A stretch of 64,000 nucleotides of DNA from CAVONV01 sp963697355 (GTDB taxonomy: Bacteria; Acidobacteriota; Vicinamibacteria; Marinacidobacterales; DATDRI01): assembly GCA_963697355.1 (NCBI GenBank), contig CAVONV010000001.1:1-64000 (forward strand), read 5' to 3'. Under the pieces are notes generated by a model. The model was not told the origin of the DNA. It saw only the letters and a list, made by a program, of their open reading frames with translations, and searched no databases. Position numbers and translations under genes: made by a program. Shown here piece after piece: positions 9,966 through 18,025 of the stretch. Each line of letters starts with the position of its first letter. Positions within the stretch are counted from its first letter, which is position 1.

Positions 9966-10121
9966 AAATGTGAGTGTGGAGGCGAACTCCGCGTCATCGC
10001 TTTTATTACCCAGCCCACGGTGATTAGAAAAATTCTCGAACACGTGAAAAACCGCTCCACCCACAAACGTGCTCCACCAAACCCTAAACTACAACAGGCC
10101 CTTTTACCTCTAGGTCCATGA
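9966..10121 (+). pseudogene. IS91-like transposase C-terminal remnant, rightward
   Basis: The plus strand reads KCECGGELRVIAFITQPTVI, RKILEHVKNRSTHKRAPP and LQQALLPLGP before TGA. It closely resembles the C-terminus of copy 1 (SPMRILSFITQDQVIRRILE). The downstream block AGATCTGTCTTCAA at 10155-10168 is shared with copy 1 at 6130-6143, so this piece retains the right-hand element end. Confidence 0.6.
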
Positions 10122-10154
10122 ACCAAAGCACCCTCCCTGGTTCATCGAATGGAG

Positions 10155-10168
10155 AGATCTGTCTTCAA
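10155..10168 (+). repeat. Shared IS91-like right-end block
   Basis: This 14-base block also occurs at 6130-6143, in both cases 25-35 bases after an IS91-like transposase stop. It is a candidate part of the ter end of these elements. It is not found past copy 2. Confidence 0.4.
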
Positions 10169-10330
10169 GCACAGCACAGCCATCCCGACTAATCTCAAGC
10201 TCCCTCATATCGCAGTTCCCCGGAACGGTGTTAGAGTTCCCGCAGCACCCGGCGTTGGTCAGAGGGTGAAAATGAGCGAAAACGGGGGTGTTTCGGCGGC
10301 AGGCCGTAATTGGATTTCCTATCATTCGCT

Positions 10331-10639
10331 TCAAGCCACTTTAGAGAACTTGCAGGAAAGCTCTAAAGTTGCACCTGTGGCACTCAAAAGACGTGAAATC
10401 AATGACAGGCTGGGCATTCTTTTATCGGAGCCGAGCTCTAATCGAGCAACTACTGCTTGAGTAGTTTTCGCTTTCGCGGCCAGTTCTCTTTGGCTGAGCC
10501 CTGCCCTCTCACGGGCTGCACGAATCATTCTCGCAATGTCCGTTCTGGCTCGTTCTTCTTCAAAAAGAATCTTGAGAGTTTTGTTTCTCAATTGCTTGTT
10601 GAGCCATTTTCTGGCTGGTTTAAGTTGGCTCTTCTTCAT
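10331..10639 (-). CDS. HigA-type XRE antitoxin
   Basis: The 102-residue protein carries one HTH_3 domain near residues 43-97 (IRAARERAGLSQRELAAKAK, TTQAVVARLELG, PSLSLISRLLSATGATLELS). ATG at 10639 was chosen because GAAGGAG lies upstream and because it overlaps the toxin stop as ATGA, the normal coupling for this family. The toxin gene comes first, as in HigBA systems. The antitoxin should bind the toxin and repress the joint promoter. The pair is intact amid decayed genes, which suggests recent arrival or selection. Confidence 0.85.
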   Translation of the reverse strand: MKKSQLKPARKWLNKQLRNKTLKILFEEERARTDIARMIRAARERAGLSQRELAAKAKTTQAVVARLELGSDKRMPSLSLISRLLSATGATLELSCKFSKVA

Positions 10640-10986
10640 GAGAGAATCTCCTTCATTCGCGATCTGGCGATCTTGAGTTCTTTTTGAGGTGTTTTTTGAC
10701 TCTTTTTTGAAAATACATGAAGCCAAATCATTGTTTCTTTTGAAATCATGAGATAGAAGACGCGAAAGCTTCCGGAATATGATCTAAACTTTATCTCCCA
10801 TAGTTTTCCATCGATTGGTTTGAGCACCAGTCTTGCAGCCTGCAAGCCGTTTTGCTCGAGCTCCTCGACAACTTCCATGAAACGAGCCTTATCCCGATCC
10901 GGGAGACGATCAATATAAGCTTCAATGGGTGACCTACCAGCCGCTGTCTTATAAAAGTAGACAATCACTATTCGTATGATATCCAT
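10636..10986 (-). CDS. HigB/RelE-like toxin
   Basis: The 116-residue protein matches phage-derived Gp49-like/HigB toxins: SPIEAYIDRLPDRDKARFME, LKPIDGKLWEIKFRSYSGSF, RVFYLMISKETMIWLHVFSK and KKSQKTPQKELKIARSR. These are ribosome-dependent mRNA nucleases of the RelE fold; the basic C-terminal KKSQKTP segment is typical. Start ATG at 10986 (MDIIRIVIVYF) fits the family length. A longer frame from 11004 would run through a perfect TATAAT, so it is less likely. The stop overlaps the antitoxin start. Confidence 0.85.
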   Translation of the reverse strand: MDIIRIVIVYFYKTAAGRSPIEAYIDRLPDRDKARFMEVVEELEQNGLQAARLVLKPIDGKLWEIKFRSYSGSFRVFYLMISKETMIWLHVFSKKSQKTPQKELKIARSRMKEILS

Positions 10987-10992
10987 TTGGAT

Positions 10993-10998
10993 ATTATA
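10993..10998 (-). promoter_or_regulatory. Candidate -10 box of the toxin-antitoxin pair
   Basis: TATAAT is read on the minus strand 6 bases before the preferred toxin ATG, so transcription could begin at or near that ATG. Arms ATATCCA and TGGATAT with a 2-base gap (10982-10997) overlap it and make a likely operator. No good -35 box was seen. Confidence 0.4.
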
Positions 10999-11214
10999 TG
11001 TCAAGGACGTCTTGGCAAAAAGCTACGCGGAGGTGTCCCTCGTCAATATTGATCCGGACGGGATCTAGGCCTAACGCGAGCCAGCAGCGACAAGAAACGC
11101 CGGGTTGGACACGTGCGAGCCGTCGCCGGGATCGCACGACCCACGGGTTCAGATACTTGAGCAGGTGGTCGTTGAAGTGAACGAGTTGAGCGATGCGCGT
11201 CGACGAGAATTACC

Positions 11215-11475
11215 TTACGCAGCTTCCCGCCATTCGTAGCGGTGGTGGAGTCCGCCCACTCGACTTAGCGCGACAACCTTTGCCGTGGCTGATGGTCGCG
11301 GCGTGATTTGTCTTCGGTTCGGAGTGTCTTCATTGAGTCCCAAGTGACAGCGATCTTCTTGATAGTAGCGGAGGTAATACCTTACAAGCCGGGCGAGATG
11401 CCGTTCGCCAAAGATGACGACGTGCTCGAGGAGCTCTCGACGGCAGCTGCCGATCCAGCGCTCGGCGGTTCCGTT
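11215..11475 (-). pseudogene. DDE transposase, C-terminal part, separated by an insertion
   Basis: The minus strand reads NGTAERWIGSCRRELLEHVV, RHLARLVRYYLRYYQEDRCH and LGLNEDTPNRRQITPR, the end of an rve-type integrase-core transposase including the catalytic Glu of TAERW. It is the missing end of the gene at 14858-15651. Joining the two at the shared CCGTT gives PWQNGTAERW in one continuous frame and a 349-residue protein. The cut falls two codons before the catalytic Glu, so the interrupted gene cannot make an active enzyme. Confidence 0.85.
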
Positions 11476-11780
11476 TGGCTGTACCGTCAACTGCACTCGA
11501 TAAGAGCTCTGCGCCAGAACGTTTTCGAATCACGCATCCGTTCCACCCGAATGTAGGCGATGAGTTCGAGCTCGTCGTCTGGCGCCACAACTGGAGCGAG
11601 GAGAGGGTCTACTTCGAGGACGGTAGAGGGCGGCTGAGGTCGGTCCCGGTGGATTGGACGGATCTAGCGGCTGAAGATCCGGTTGTCGTCGTGGGCGCCG
11701 GACGCTCGCACTTCCGTGTCGAAGACCTGCTTGAGCTAGCCCGTCGACTGGGTGAGTTGAGCTCAGAATCGAAGGATTGA
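11475..11780 (+). CDS. DUF5372-like accessory protein
   Basis: The frame reads ERFRITHPFHPNVGDEFELV, VWRHNWSEERVYFEDGRGRL, RSVPVDWTDLAAEDPVVVVG and AGRSHFRVEDLLELARRLGE. This ITHPFHPxxGxxFEL...WGxxRVYF...AGRSxFRxxDLLEL pattern is DUF5372, a small family found beside recombinases of this type. No ATG lies upstream of the conserved block; TTG at 11475 overlaps the element boundary, so the true start is uncertain. The function is unknown; a role in recombination is inferred from neighbours only. Confidence 0.65.
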   Translation: MAVPSTALDKSSAPERFRITHPFHPNVGDEFELVVWRHNWSEERVYFEDGRGRLRSVPVDWTDLAAEDPVVVVGAGRSHFRVEDLLELARRLGELSSESKD

Positions 11781-11922
11781 GAGCGGCAGCATGTGTAAAG
11801 CGGATTACGCCGTTAATGTAAAAGGGATTTTGCCGAACGGGTTGAAGAGCGACGCGAACAGAAGGTCAATTAAGATCTGTTTTAAGTGAGCCAAATAGAT
11901 GGTGTTTTACGGCAGATTAGGG

Positions 11923-11950
11923 TTGACATCGACACTGAATAAGGCATAAT
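11923..11950 (+). promoter_or_regulatory. Sigma-70 type promoter of the element operon
   Basis: TTGACA at 11923-11928 and CATAAT at 11945-11950 are separated by 16 bases and lie ~40 bases before the HTH gene. This is the best promoter match in the element and would drive the HTH, small protein and recombinase genes. Confidence 0.6.
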
Positions 11951-11989
11951 GATATTTACATTACTCAATCCAGACTTGGGGAGGTGGGC

Positions 11990-12447
11990 TTGACGAGCCG
12001 CAAAACGAAGCTCGACGCGCTACGCCGACACGGTTGTCTGCATTCGAGGCCCGAAGCGGTGCAAGACGAGCTGTTCGTCAGCCTCGAGTTTTTCGACCCG
12101 CACGACCTGCTGCAGGTGAAGTACGAAATGGTGCGGCGCGTGCGCGTCGAGGGACAGCCGATCAGCCGAGTGGCCCACAGCTTCGGCTTTTCACGTCCGA
12201 CGCTTTATCAGGCCATGTCGGCGTTCGAGGACAAAGGGCTGGCAGGGCTACTACCTCAGCGACCGGGGCCGCGGCGTGCTCACAAGTTGAGCGACGAGGT
12301 CGTCGGCTTCGTCGAACAGCTCCTTTCCGACGACCCCGAGCTGGGAGCCGACGAGTTGCCTCGCGGGTGCAAGCCGAGTTCGACCTATCGGTGCATCCGC
12401 GCAGTATCGAGCGGACGCTGCGTCGCCGGGAAAAAAAACGTCGGTGA
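11990..12447 (+). pseudogene. Helix-turn-helix protein of the recombinase element, frameshifted
   Basis: TTG at 11990 has GGGGAGG about 7 bases upstream and gives MTSRKTKLDALRRHG; the GTG at 11984 overlaps that ribosome site and is less likely. The body VKYEMVRRVRVEGQPISRVA and HSFGFSRPTLYQAMSAFEDK is a transposase/invertase-type HTH. After DDPELGADEL a one-base shift near 12350 moves the end into another frame (SVHPRSIERTLRRREKKRR, stop 12447). This order is typical of the protein that precedes the recombinase in such elements. Confidence 0.6.
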
Positions 12448-12744
12448 CGCCGCCCAAGCTCCGGCCGACGGCAACGAACACCCTGGTGGACCACTACGAA
12501 GCAACTGAGACGCCGTGTCGTAGCCGGAGCATCTCGGTTCGTACGCCACGGGCTGGCTGTACTGCTGCAAAGGGAATGGCGACGTGGATGCGAGTGCGTC
12601 TCGATGCTGTGCCTGCGCTCGCAAGTCCCGTGCACGTCTCGAGCTCTACGAGCACCGAGCAGGCGACTCTCCGATGAGCGGTCAGGCTGAGCTCGTCGAT
12701 TTACTCGCAAGCATGACGAACCGGCTCGCGGAGGTTTACGCATG
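12444..12744 (+). pseudogene. Small accessory protein of the recombinase element, frameshifted
   Basis: The pieces LVDHYEA, LRRRVVAGASRFVRHGLAVL, GMATWMRV and GQAELVDLLASMTNRLAEVY lie in order but in different frames, with two shifts near 12505 and 12570 and another before the end. The stop overlaps the recombinase start as ATGA at 12742-12745, a sign of translational coupling. The family has no known function. Confidence 0.5.
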
Positions 12745-14832
12745 ACGATGTCGCTCATGAACCACAAGGTCACGGCCTCGCACTTGAAACGCAAGGCCTA
12801 CCTCTACGTACGACAGTCCTCGATGCAGCAGGTCTTCAAGAACACCGAAAGCACCGAGCGACAGTACGCCCTCAAACAACGGGCGGTGGCGCTGGGGTGG
12901 CGGACTGGAGGACGTCGTCGTCATTGACTGTGACCAGGGTCAATCGGGCGCGTCGGCGGTCGGATCGTCAAGGCTTCCAGCAGCTGGTCGCCGAAGTCAG
13001 CATGGGACGCGCCGGAGTGGTACTGGGGCTGGAAGTATCGCGACTCGCTCGCAACAACTGCGACTGGCACCGGTTGCTGGAGATCTGCGCTCTGAGCGAA
13101 ACCCTCATCGTGGACGAGGACGGCTTGTACAATCCCAGCGACTTCAACGATCGGCTGTTGCTGGGGCTCAAGGGCACGATGAGCGAGGCGGAGCTGCACA
13201 TGCTGCGGGCGCGGTTGCGTGGCGGACTGTCTGAACAAGGCCCGTCGTGGTGAGCTGAAGACGCCGTTTCCTGTGGGGCTCGCGTACGACTGCGGCCGAC
13301 CGAGTTGTGCTCGACCCCGACCAGCAGGCCCAGAACAGCGTGCACCATCTGTTCCGAACCTTCCGCCGGACGGGATCGGCGAGTGCGACCGTCAAGGCGT
13401 TCCGCGACCAGAAGCTGCTCTTCCCGCGTCGTCCACGAAGCGGCCCTCGCAAGGGAGAGCTGGTCTGGGGGGCGCACTGACTCACCACCGCACACAGGCA
13501 GGTCCTGCACAATCCACGCTACGCCGGCGCCTTTGTCTTTGGACGTTACCGCCAACGTCGCAGCGAGGATCGGACGCGTCAGCCCAACGCCTTGCCGCGC
13601 GAGCAGTGGCACACGATTCTCCTCGACGCGCATCCCGGCTACATCACCTGGGAGGAGTTCGAGCGCAACGAACCGAAGACTCTGCGCGACAACGCCAGGC
13701 CAACGGTCACGATCGTCGCCGGAGTCCGCCGCGCGAGGGTCCGCGCTGCTGCAGGGTCTCGTCGTGTGTGGCGTCTGCGGGGACCGCATGACGGTCCGTT
13801 ATCACAGCCGTGAGTCTCAGCAGGTGCCGGTGTACGTTTGCCAACGAGAAAGGATCGAGCACGCAGGGCGCATCTGCCAGCACATCCCCGGTGCAGCGAT
13901 TGACGAAGCCATCGGAACACTGCTGCTCGAGACGGTCACACCCACGGCGTTAGAGGTCGCGCTTGCAGGTGCAAGACGAAGTGCGCAAGCGCATCGAGGA
14001 GGTCGACCGTCTACATCGCCAGCGCGTCGAGAGGGCCCAACACGAAGCCGAGCTCGCCCGCCGACGCTTCATGCAGGTCGACCCGGACAACCGCCTGGTC
14101 GCCGACGCCCTCGAGGCCGATTGGAACGACAGGTTGCGTGCGTACAAGAAGGCTCAGGAACAATACGTCAAGCAACGCGAAACGGACTGGTCACGCGGAA
14201 CTCACCGACGAGCAACGTGCGCAGATCGCCGCATTAGCCACGGACTTCCCTGCGACTATGGCGCGACCCCAAGACGCCGCAGCGCGAACGCAAGCGCATG
14301 GCGCGACTACTTATCGAGGACGTTACCCTCATCAAACGCGACGCGATCTCCGTACACGTGCGTTTCAAGGGTGGCGCATCCCAGACGCTGTCGTTGCCTT
14401 TGCCACCATCAGCTTGGCAGAAACGACAGACCCCGAAACAAATCGTGGTGAAGATCGACCGACTGCTCGACTAGCTCATACGGATGGGCAGATCGCTTCC
14501 ATCCTCAACGACCGTGGCCTCATCTCTGGCTGAGGGCAAAGCGTTCAACCGGGTCATCGTCGGCAAGATCAGACGCAACTACGCGCTGAAGAGCCGCTAC
14601 CAGCGACTACGCGACGCCGGCTTGCTGACTCTCGACGAGATCGCGGACATGCTCCACGTCCACGCCGCAAACCATCAAAACCTGGCGTGACTACGGTCTC
14701 TTGCTGCCGTTCCCGTTCAACGACAAGAACGAGTGCCTCTACCCTCACCCCGGACAGAACTCGCCCGTCAAGCAACAGGGAATCAAACTCTCGGAAAGAC
14801 GCGTCCATACCAGACGTCCTTCCGAATCGTAA
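12742..14832 (+). pseudogene. Large serine recombinase, multiply frameshifted
   Basis: The start MTMSLMNHKVTASHLKRKAY leads into AYLYVRQSSMQQVFKNTEST, the resolvase catalytic segment with the nucleophilic serine. Further pieces in order are GLEVSRLARNNCDWHRLLEI, LLLGLKGTMSEAELHMLRAR, LHNPRYAGAFVFGRYRQRRS, the recombinase zinc ribbon GLVVCGVCGDRMTVRYHS with VPVYVCQRE, a long coiled coil (EEVDRLHRQRVERAQHEAEL), LLIEDVTLIKRD, and a C-terminal HTH (LTLDEIADMLHVH, TIKTWRDYGLLLPF). At least six frame changes occur. Size and order fit a ~690-residue large serine recombinase. Confidence 0.8.
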
Positions 14833-14857
14833 CGATGAGGTGCAATGTGAAGCATAG

Positions 14858-15651
14858 CCGTTCTGCCAAGGACTGTAGTAGGAGATCCGAACAGGCTTGG
14901 TGCCCATGGCCTTGATGAACTCGACTACGGCGGAGCTGAATATCGAGTCCCGGTCGAAGATGAGGTGTCTCGGCGCCGTGTCGTAGGGAAACGCCTCACG
15001 TAGTTGCTGAGTCACCCACGCCGCCGTCGGGTGGAACGTGGCGTTGAAGTGCACGACGTGTCGACGGCCGTGCTCGATGACGAAGAAGCCGTACAGGAGC
15101 CGGAGCGACGCCGTCGGCACTGTGAACAAATCCATCGCGGCGATTTCGTCCTTGTGGTTGCGCAAGAAAGCGACCCAGCGTTTCACCTGATCGGGTTCGG
15201 TAGGCCGGCGCGGCAGGTAACGCGACACCGTCATCTCCGAGACAAGGAATCCGAGCTTCGTGAGCTCCGCGTGGATACGCGGCGCACCCCAGCCGTCTTG
15301 CGCCATCGTCCGGACGAGCCGACGAATCTCGACGTCGACGCGAGGCCGCCCCGGATGGCGTCGCTGCGAGATCTTTGCCCAGTATCGACGGAATCGATTC
15401 CGATTCCACCGCGCGACCGTGTCGGCGTTGACGACGAGTAAGCGGCACGCCCACCCGGGCCACGAGGCCCGAAGTGCAACCCAGAATGCTCGGTCCGTGT
15501 CCTCGAGCGGTGGCCGGGGGCGCTCCTTCTTGAGCAGCGCAACCTGCTGCCGAAGGGCCAGGTTTTCAATCACGAGGTCGGCTCGACGCCGACACACCGC
15601 CCGGATCGCACGGGCGCTGAGAGACACGAGGAAGATGAGAATATGGAGCAT
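14858..15651 (-). pseudogene. DDE transposase, N-terminal part, interrupted by the recombinase element
   Basis: It begins MLHILIFLVSLSARAIRAVC and contains LALRQQVALLKKERPRPPLE, a helix-turn-helix/IS3-type linker (WGAPRIHAELTKLGFLVSEM), and the rve core with two catalytic aspartates (AAMDLFTVPT and IFDRDSIFSS). The frame reaches PWQNG at 14858, then enters the inserted element. The remaining C-terminus with the Glu is at 11215-11475. Until the insertion the gene seems to have been intact, with no frameshift in either half. Confidence 0.85.
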
Positions 15652-15767
15652 AGGGGGCGGAGTTTGCCTTTTCCATCACGTGATCTCAACCGCGAGACGA
15701 GTATGCTCACGAGCGGGCACGTCGGCGTAAATGCTTGATTTCGTAAGCGGACGAGTTTTGACGATAG

Positions 15768-15899
15768 ACAGCATACGATGTGTCGCCGGATGGAGAGAGG
15801 TTTCTCATGGTTCTCGAGGATAAAACTCCCGAGACCATGGAGCTCGTCGTCGTCCAGAACTGGGACGAAGAACTGAAACGTCTCGCCCCAACGAACTGA
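15768..15899 (+). pseudogene. TolB/PknB-type protein C-terminal fragment
   Basis: The frame reads AYDVSPDGERFLMVLEDKTP, then ETMELVVVQNWDEELKRLAP and TGA. YDVSPDGxRFLM is a PD40/TolB propeller strand, and a final VVxNWxEELKRL is common at the end of acidobacterial kinase-propeller proteins. Upstream codons contain stops, so only the tail survives. A few codons later TRQLGHYEIISLLG (15903-15950) resembles the start of a second protein kinase, itself cut at ~15950. Confidence 0.45.
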
Positions 15900-16009
15900 T
15901 TCGACACGCCAACTCGGCCACTACGAGATCATTTCCTTGCTCGGAAGGTCGAAGAGCGTTCTCGACCACGAAGGGAAGCTGCTCATCGTGGACAGATCGT
16001 CGGGAATTC

Positions 16010-16038
16010 CCAGCATGACGTGTCGATTTAGGGAACAA
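16010..16038 (+). repeat. Left 29 bp direct repeat flanking AbiE
   Basis: The block begins CCAGCATGACGTGTCGATTT and recurs at 17882-17910 with a single G-to-A difference. A shorter third copy lies at 17927-17949. All are in the same orientation and bracket the AbiE operon. Confidence 0.75.
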
Positions 16039-16163
16039 TCTGCAGCAAGTGCGAGGCGCTTGATCGAAGCACAAGGGGCAACGTTCCAACGAGCAGCAGC
16101 ACAGTCCTTCGCAATACACTCTATTTTGGCTTTACAGTATGGAACTTGAGGGTCAGAAATATG

Positions 16164-16194
16164 CAAGTATGTCCAGTTGCTGTGGACATACTTG
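16164..16194. promoter_or_regulatory. AbiE operator, perfect 12 bp inverted repeat
   Basis: CAAGTATGTCCA at 16164-16175 and TGGACATACTTG at 16183-16194 are perfect inverted arms with a 7-base spacer, 24 bases before the AbiEi start. AbiEi proteins repress their operon by binding such repeats, so this is the likely autoregulatory site. The promoter boxes are not clear. Confidence 0.65.
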
Positions 16195-16217
16195 GTGAAT
16201 TTTGACACAATGAGCCC

Positions 16218-16871
16218 ATGGGCGCTATCGATGACATTCGTCGAGCCGTCGATACCGACGTTCTCGACTATCAACAGCTCATGGATTGTCTCGGAGGATA
16301 CGCCAAGCCGCGGGACAAGATCCGAGCCATGCTGAGGGCCAGCGAGATTATACGAGTAAAGAAGGGAATCTACGTTTTCGGAGAGGATTACCGACGTGGC
16401 CCCTGGTCCCGCGAGATTTTGGCGAACTTGATCTATGGTCCCTCGTACATCAGCCTCGATTACGCCCTCAGTTACTACGGATTCATTCCTGAAAGAGTCG
16501 TGGTGGTGACGTCTTTGACGTTGTCTCGATCGCGCCGATTCGAGACGCCGGTGGGATTGTTTACGTACCGAAGCCTGTCTCGTCGCAAGTATTCGATCGG
16601 CATCGATCAGCAAACGCTAGATTCCGATCAACACTTCCTGATAGCAACACCAGCCAAGGCCCTGGCCGACAAGATCTGGACGGACCAACGGTTCACTCCA
16701 CGAAGAACCGCGGACTTTCATGCGTACTTGTACGAAGATTTACGTATCAATTCCGAAGCTTTGAACGGTATCGATCGCATTTTGCTCGGCAGCATCGCAC
16801 AGCAGTATGGGTCGAGGAAGATCCGTCTACTTTGCGACTATCTTCACCAGGCGGAGGGCACGGACCCATGA
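16218..16871 (+). CDS. abiEi: AbiEi-type antitoxin and repressor
   Basis: The 217-residue protein has an N-terminal winged helix (DYQQLMDCLGGYAKPRDKIR, then RVKKGIYVFGEDYR). The AbiEi body follows: GPSYISLDYALSYYGFIPER, VVVVTSLTLSRSRRFETPVG, TPAKALADKIWTD. This differs clearly from the broken AbiEi-like gene at 2.5-3.2 kb and belongs to another subgroup. It overlaps the toxin start as ATGA, so translation is coupled. It should neutralise the nucleotidyltransferase partner and shut the operon through the palindrome at 16164-16194. The gene is intact. Confidence 0.8.
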   Translation: MGAIDDIRRAVDTDVLDYQQLMDCLGGYAKPRDKIRAMLRASEIIRVKKGIYVFGEDYRRGPWSREILANLIYGPSYISLDYALSYYGFIPERVVVVTSLTLSRSRRFETPVGLFTYRSLSRRKYSIGIDQQTLDSDQHFLIATPAKALADKIWTDQRFTPRRTADFHAYLYEDLRINSEALNGIDRILLGSIAQQYGSRKIRLLCDYLHQAEGTDP

Positions 16872-17734
16872 ACCCCGCGATCCAACGCATGCTAGAACGT
16901 TACTCCCGCGACACCATTGAAGAAAACGTCGCGGCACTTCGGGAGATCCTTCAGCAACTGGCTCTTCTGGGACTCTGGCGCAGCAAGTTCTTTGAGCGGG
17001 CTGCGTTCTACGGCGGAAGTGCACTCCGCATCTTGTATGGGCTCGAACGGTATTCCGAAGATCTGGATTTTTCGTTACTCGCGCCCGGACGGGATTTTTC
17101 TCTTGGCCCATACGGTTCCTCGTTGGAGCGGGAGCTGGCAGCCTTTGGCTTCGAGGTATCGTTCGTGCCCATAGACAAAAGTCAGGAAAGCCTTATCGAA
17201 TCCGCCTTCATCAAGACGAACACACTGAAACAGATGGTTCTCATCGAAGCGGATCGCAAATTGCTCCGCGGCCTTCATTCCGACCGAAAGCTCAAGATCC
17301 GCCTAGAGGTGGATACGGATCCGCCTGGCGGATTTGAAACGGAGACCAGACCCATTCTGCAACCCGTCCCGTTTGCGGTACGGGCCTACAGCCTCCCCAA
17401 CCTTTTTGCGGGAAAGATGCACGCGCTCCTCTGTCGACGATGGCGCCACCGGGTGAAGGGTCGGGACTGGTATGACTTCGTCTGGTACGTGGCCAACTAT
17501 CCGCGGTTGCATCTAAGCCACTTGGAGCAGAGGATGCGCCAGTCCGGCGACTATACTTCGAATGTTCCGATCGACCCTGAGACCTTCCGAGAAATGCTCC
17601 GGCAAGCCGTGGAGAATCTGGACATAGAGCATGCTCGCGAAGAGGTTCTACCGTTCGTTTTGGACCGACGGTCCGTTGATGTCTGGTCTGCGGATTTCCT
17701 CAACTCCCTCGTCGACAAAGTCGAGCTTGCGTGA
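16868..17734 (+). CDS. abiEii: AbiEii-type nucleotidyltransferase toxin
   Basis: The 288-residue protein carries AAFYGGSALRILYGLERYSE and DLDFSLL, the GGSxLR / RxSxDLDF nucleotide and metal-binding core of AbiEii/AbiGii toxins. Further signatures are LKIRLEVDTDPP, YSLPNLFAGKMHALLCRRWR and VKGRDWYDFVWYV, the GRDxYDF motif of the family. ATG at 16868 was chosen because it overlaps the antitoxin stop and starts the conserved NPAIQRMLERY. Family members add nucleotides to tRNA or bind GTP and halt growth; the exact target here is unknown. All motifs are intact. Confidence 0.85.
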   Translation: MNPAIQRMLERYSRDTIEENVAALREILQQLALLGLWRSKFFERAAFYGGSALRILYGLERYSEDLDFSLLAPGRDFSLGPYGSSLERELAAFGFEVSFVPIDKSQESLIESAFIKTNTLKQMVLIEADRKLLRGLHSDRKLKIRLEVDTDPPGGFETETRPILQPVPFAVRAYSLPNLFAGKMHALLCRRWRHRVKGRDWYDFVWYVANYPRLHLSHLEQRMRQSGDYTSNVPIDPETFREMLRQAVENLDIEHAREEVLPFVLDRRSVDVWSADFLNSLVDKVELA

Positions 17735-17881
17735 CGACCTTCCAGTCTTCGGAGAGTCTTCGTAGCCACGAAGGAGGGAGCGCGCCCTGTGTGGTCAACG
17801 GACGACACCGCGATTGCTTTTCTCTCCAATCGGCGCTGCAGCATGAGGTGTGGACTATCGATCCTGACGGCAACGGTGTGT

Positions 17882-17910
17882 CCAGCATGACGTGTCGATT
17901 TAAGGAACAA
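17882..17910 (+). repeat. Right 29 bp direct repeat flanking AbiE
   Basis: It matches 16010-16038 at 28 of 29 positions. It lies 148 bases after the AbiEii stop. Confidence 0.75.
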
Positions 17911-17926
17911 CGTGTTGCTGTGGGGC

Positions 17927-17949
17927 CATGACGTGTCGTTTTAGGGAAC
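17927..17949 (+). repeat. Third, partial copy of the AbiE flanking repeat
   Basis: The 23-base core starting CATGACGTGTCG matches the left repeat with one mismatch and follows the second copy by 16 bases. Tandem right-end copies suggest repeated insertion or excision at this site. Confidence 0.6.
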
Positions 17950-18025
17950 GTGCAGACATTGCCATTGACGGCCACGACTGAAGCACTCACTCACCATTAT
18001 CAATCCTTCGAACAAGAAGTCCCGC

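Larger units (their letters stand above)
11476..14857 (+). mobile_element. Recombinase element inserted in a transposase gene
   Basis: The segment is bounded by CCGTT on both sides (11471-11475 and 14858-14862). Removing it together with one CCGTT rebuilds the host transposase frame exactly. It carries four plus-strand genes in order: DUF5372, HTH protein, small accessory protein and large serine recombinase, and nothing else; the recombinase stop is 25 bases from the right boundary. Serine recombinases exchange at a short shared core, so CCGTT may be an attachment core rather than a target duplication. Several internal frameshifts suggest that this copy is dead. Confidence 0.8.
15900..16217. 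other. Kinase stub, direct repeat and AbiE control region
   Basis: This stretch holds a 16-codon kinase N-terminal stub (to ~15950), the left 29 bp direct repeat (16010-16038) and the AbiE operator (16164-16194). No complete gene was seen. Confidence 0.5.

Noticed and set aside
12162..12794. 210-codon open frame on the minus strand
   Set aside because: It is antisense to the HTH and accessory genes of the recombinase element; arginine- and serine-rich shadow text.
13305..14237. 310-codon frame as a separate protein
   Set aside because: Only part of it (zinc ribbon, residues ~150-220) is real recombinase; the rest is out of frame. Treated as one frameshifted recombinase.
11476..14857. Prophage or integrative conjugative element
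   Set aside because: The segment carries only four small-element genes and no structural, replication or transfer functions.
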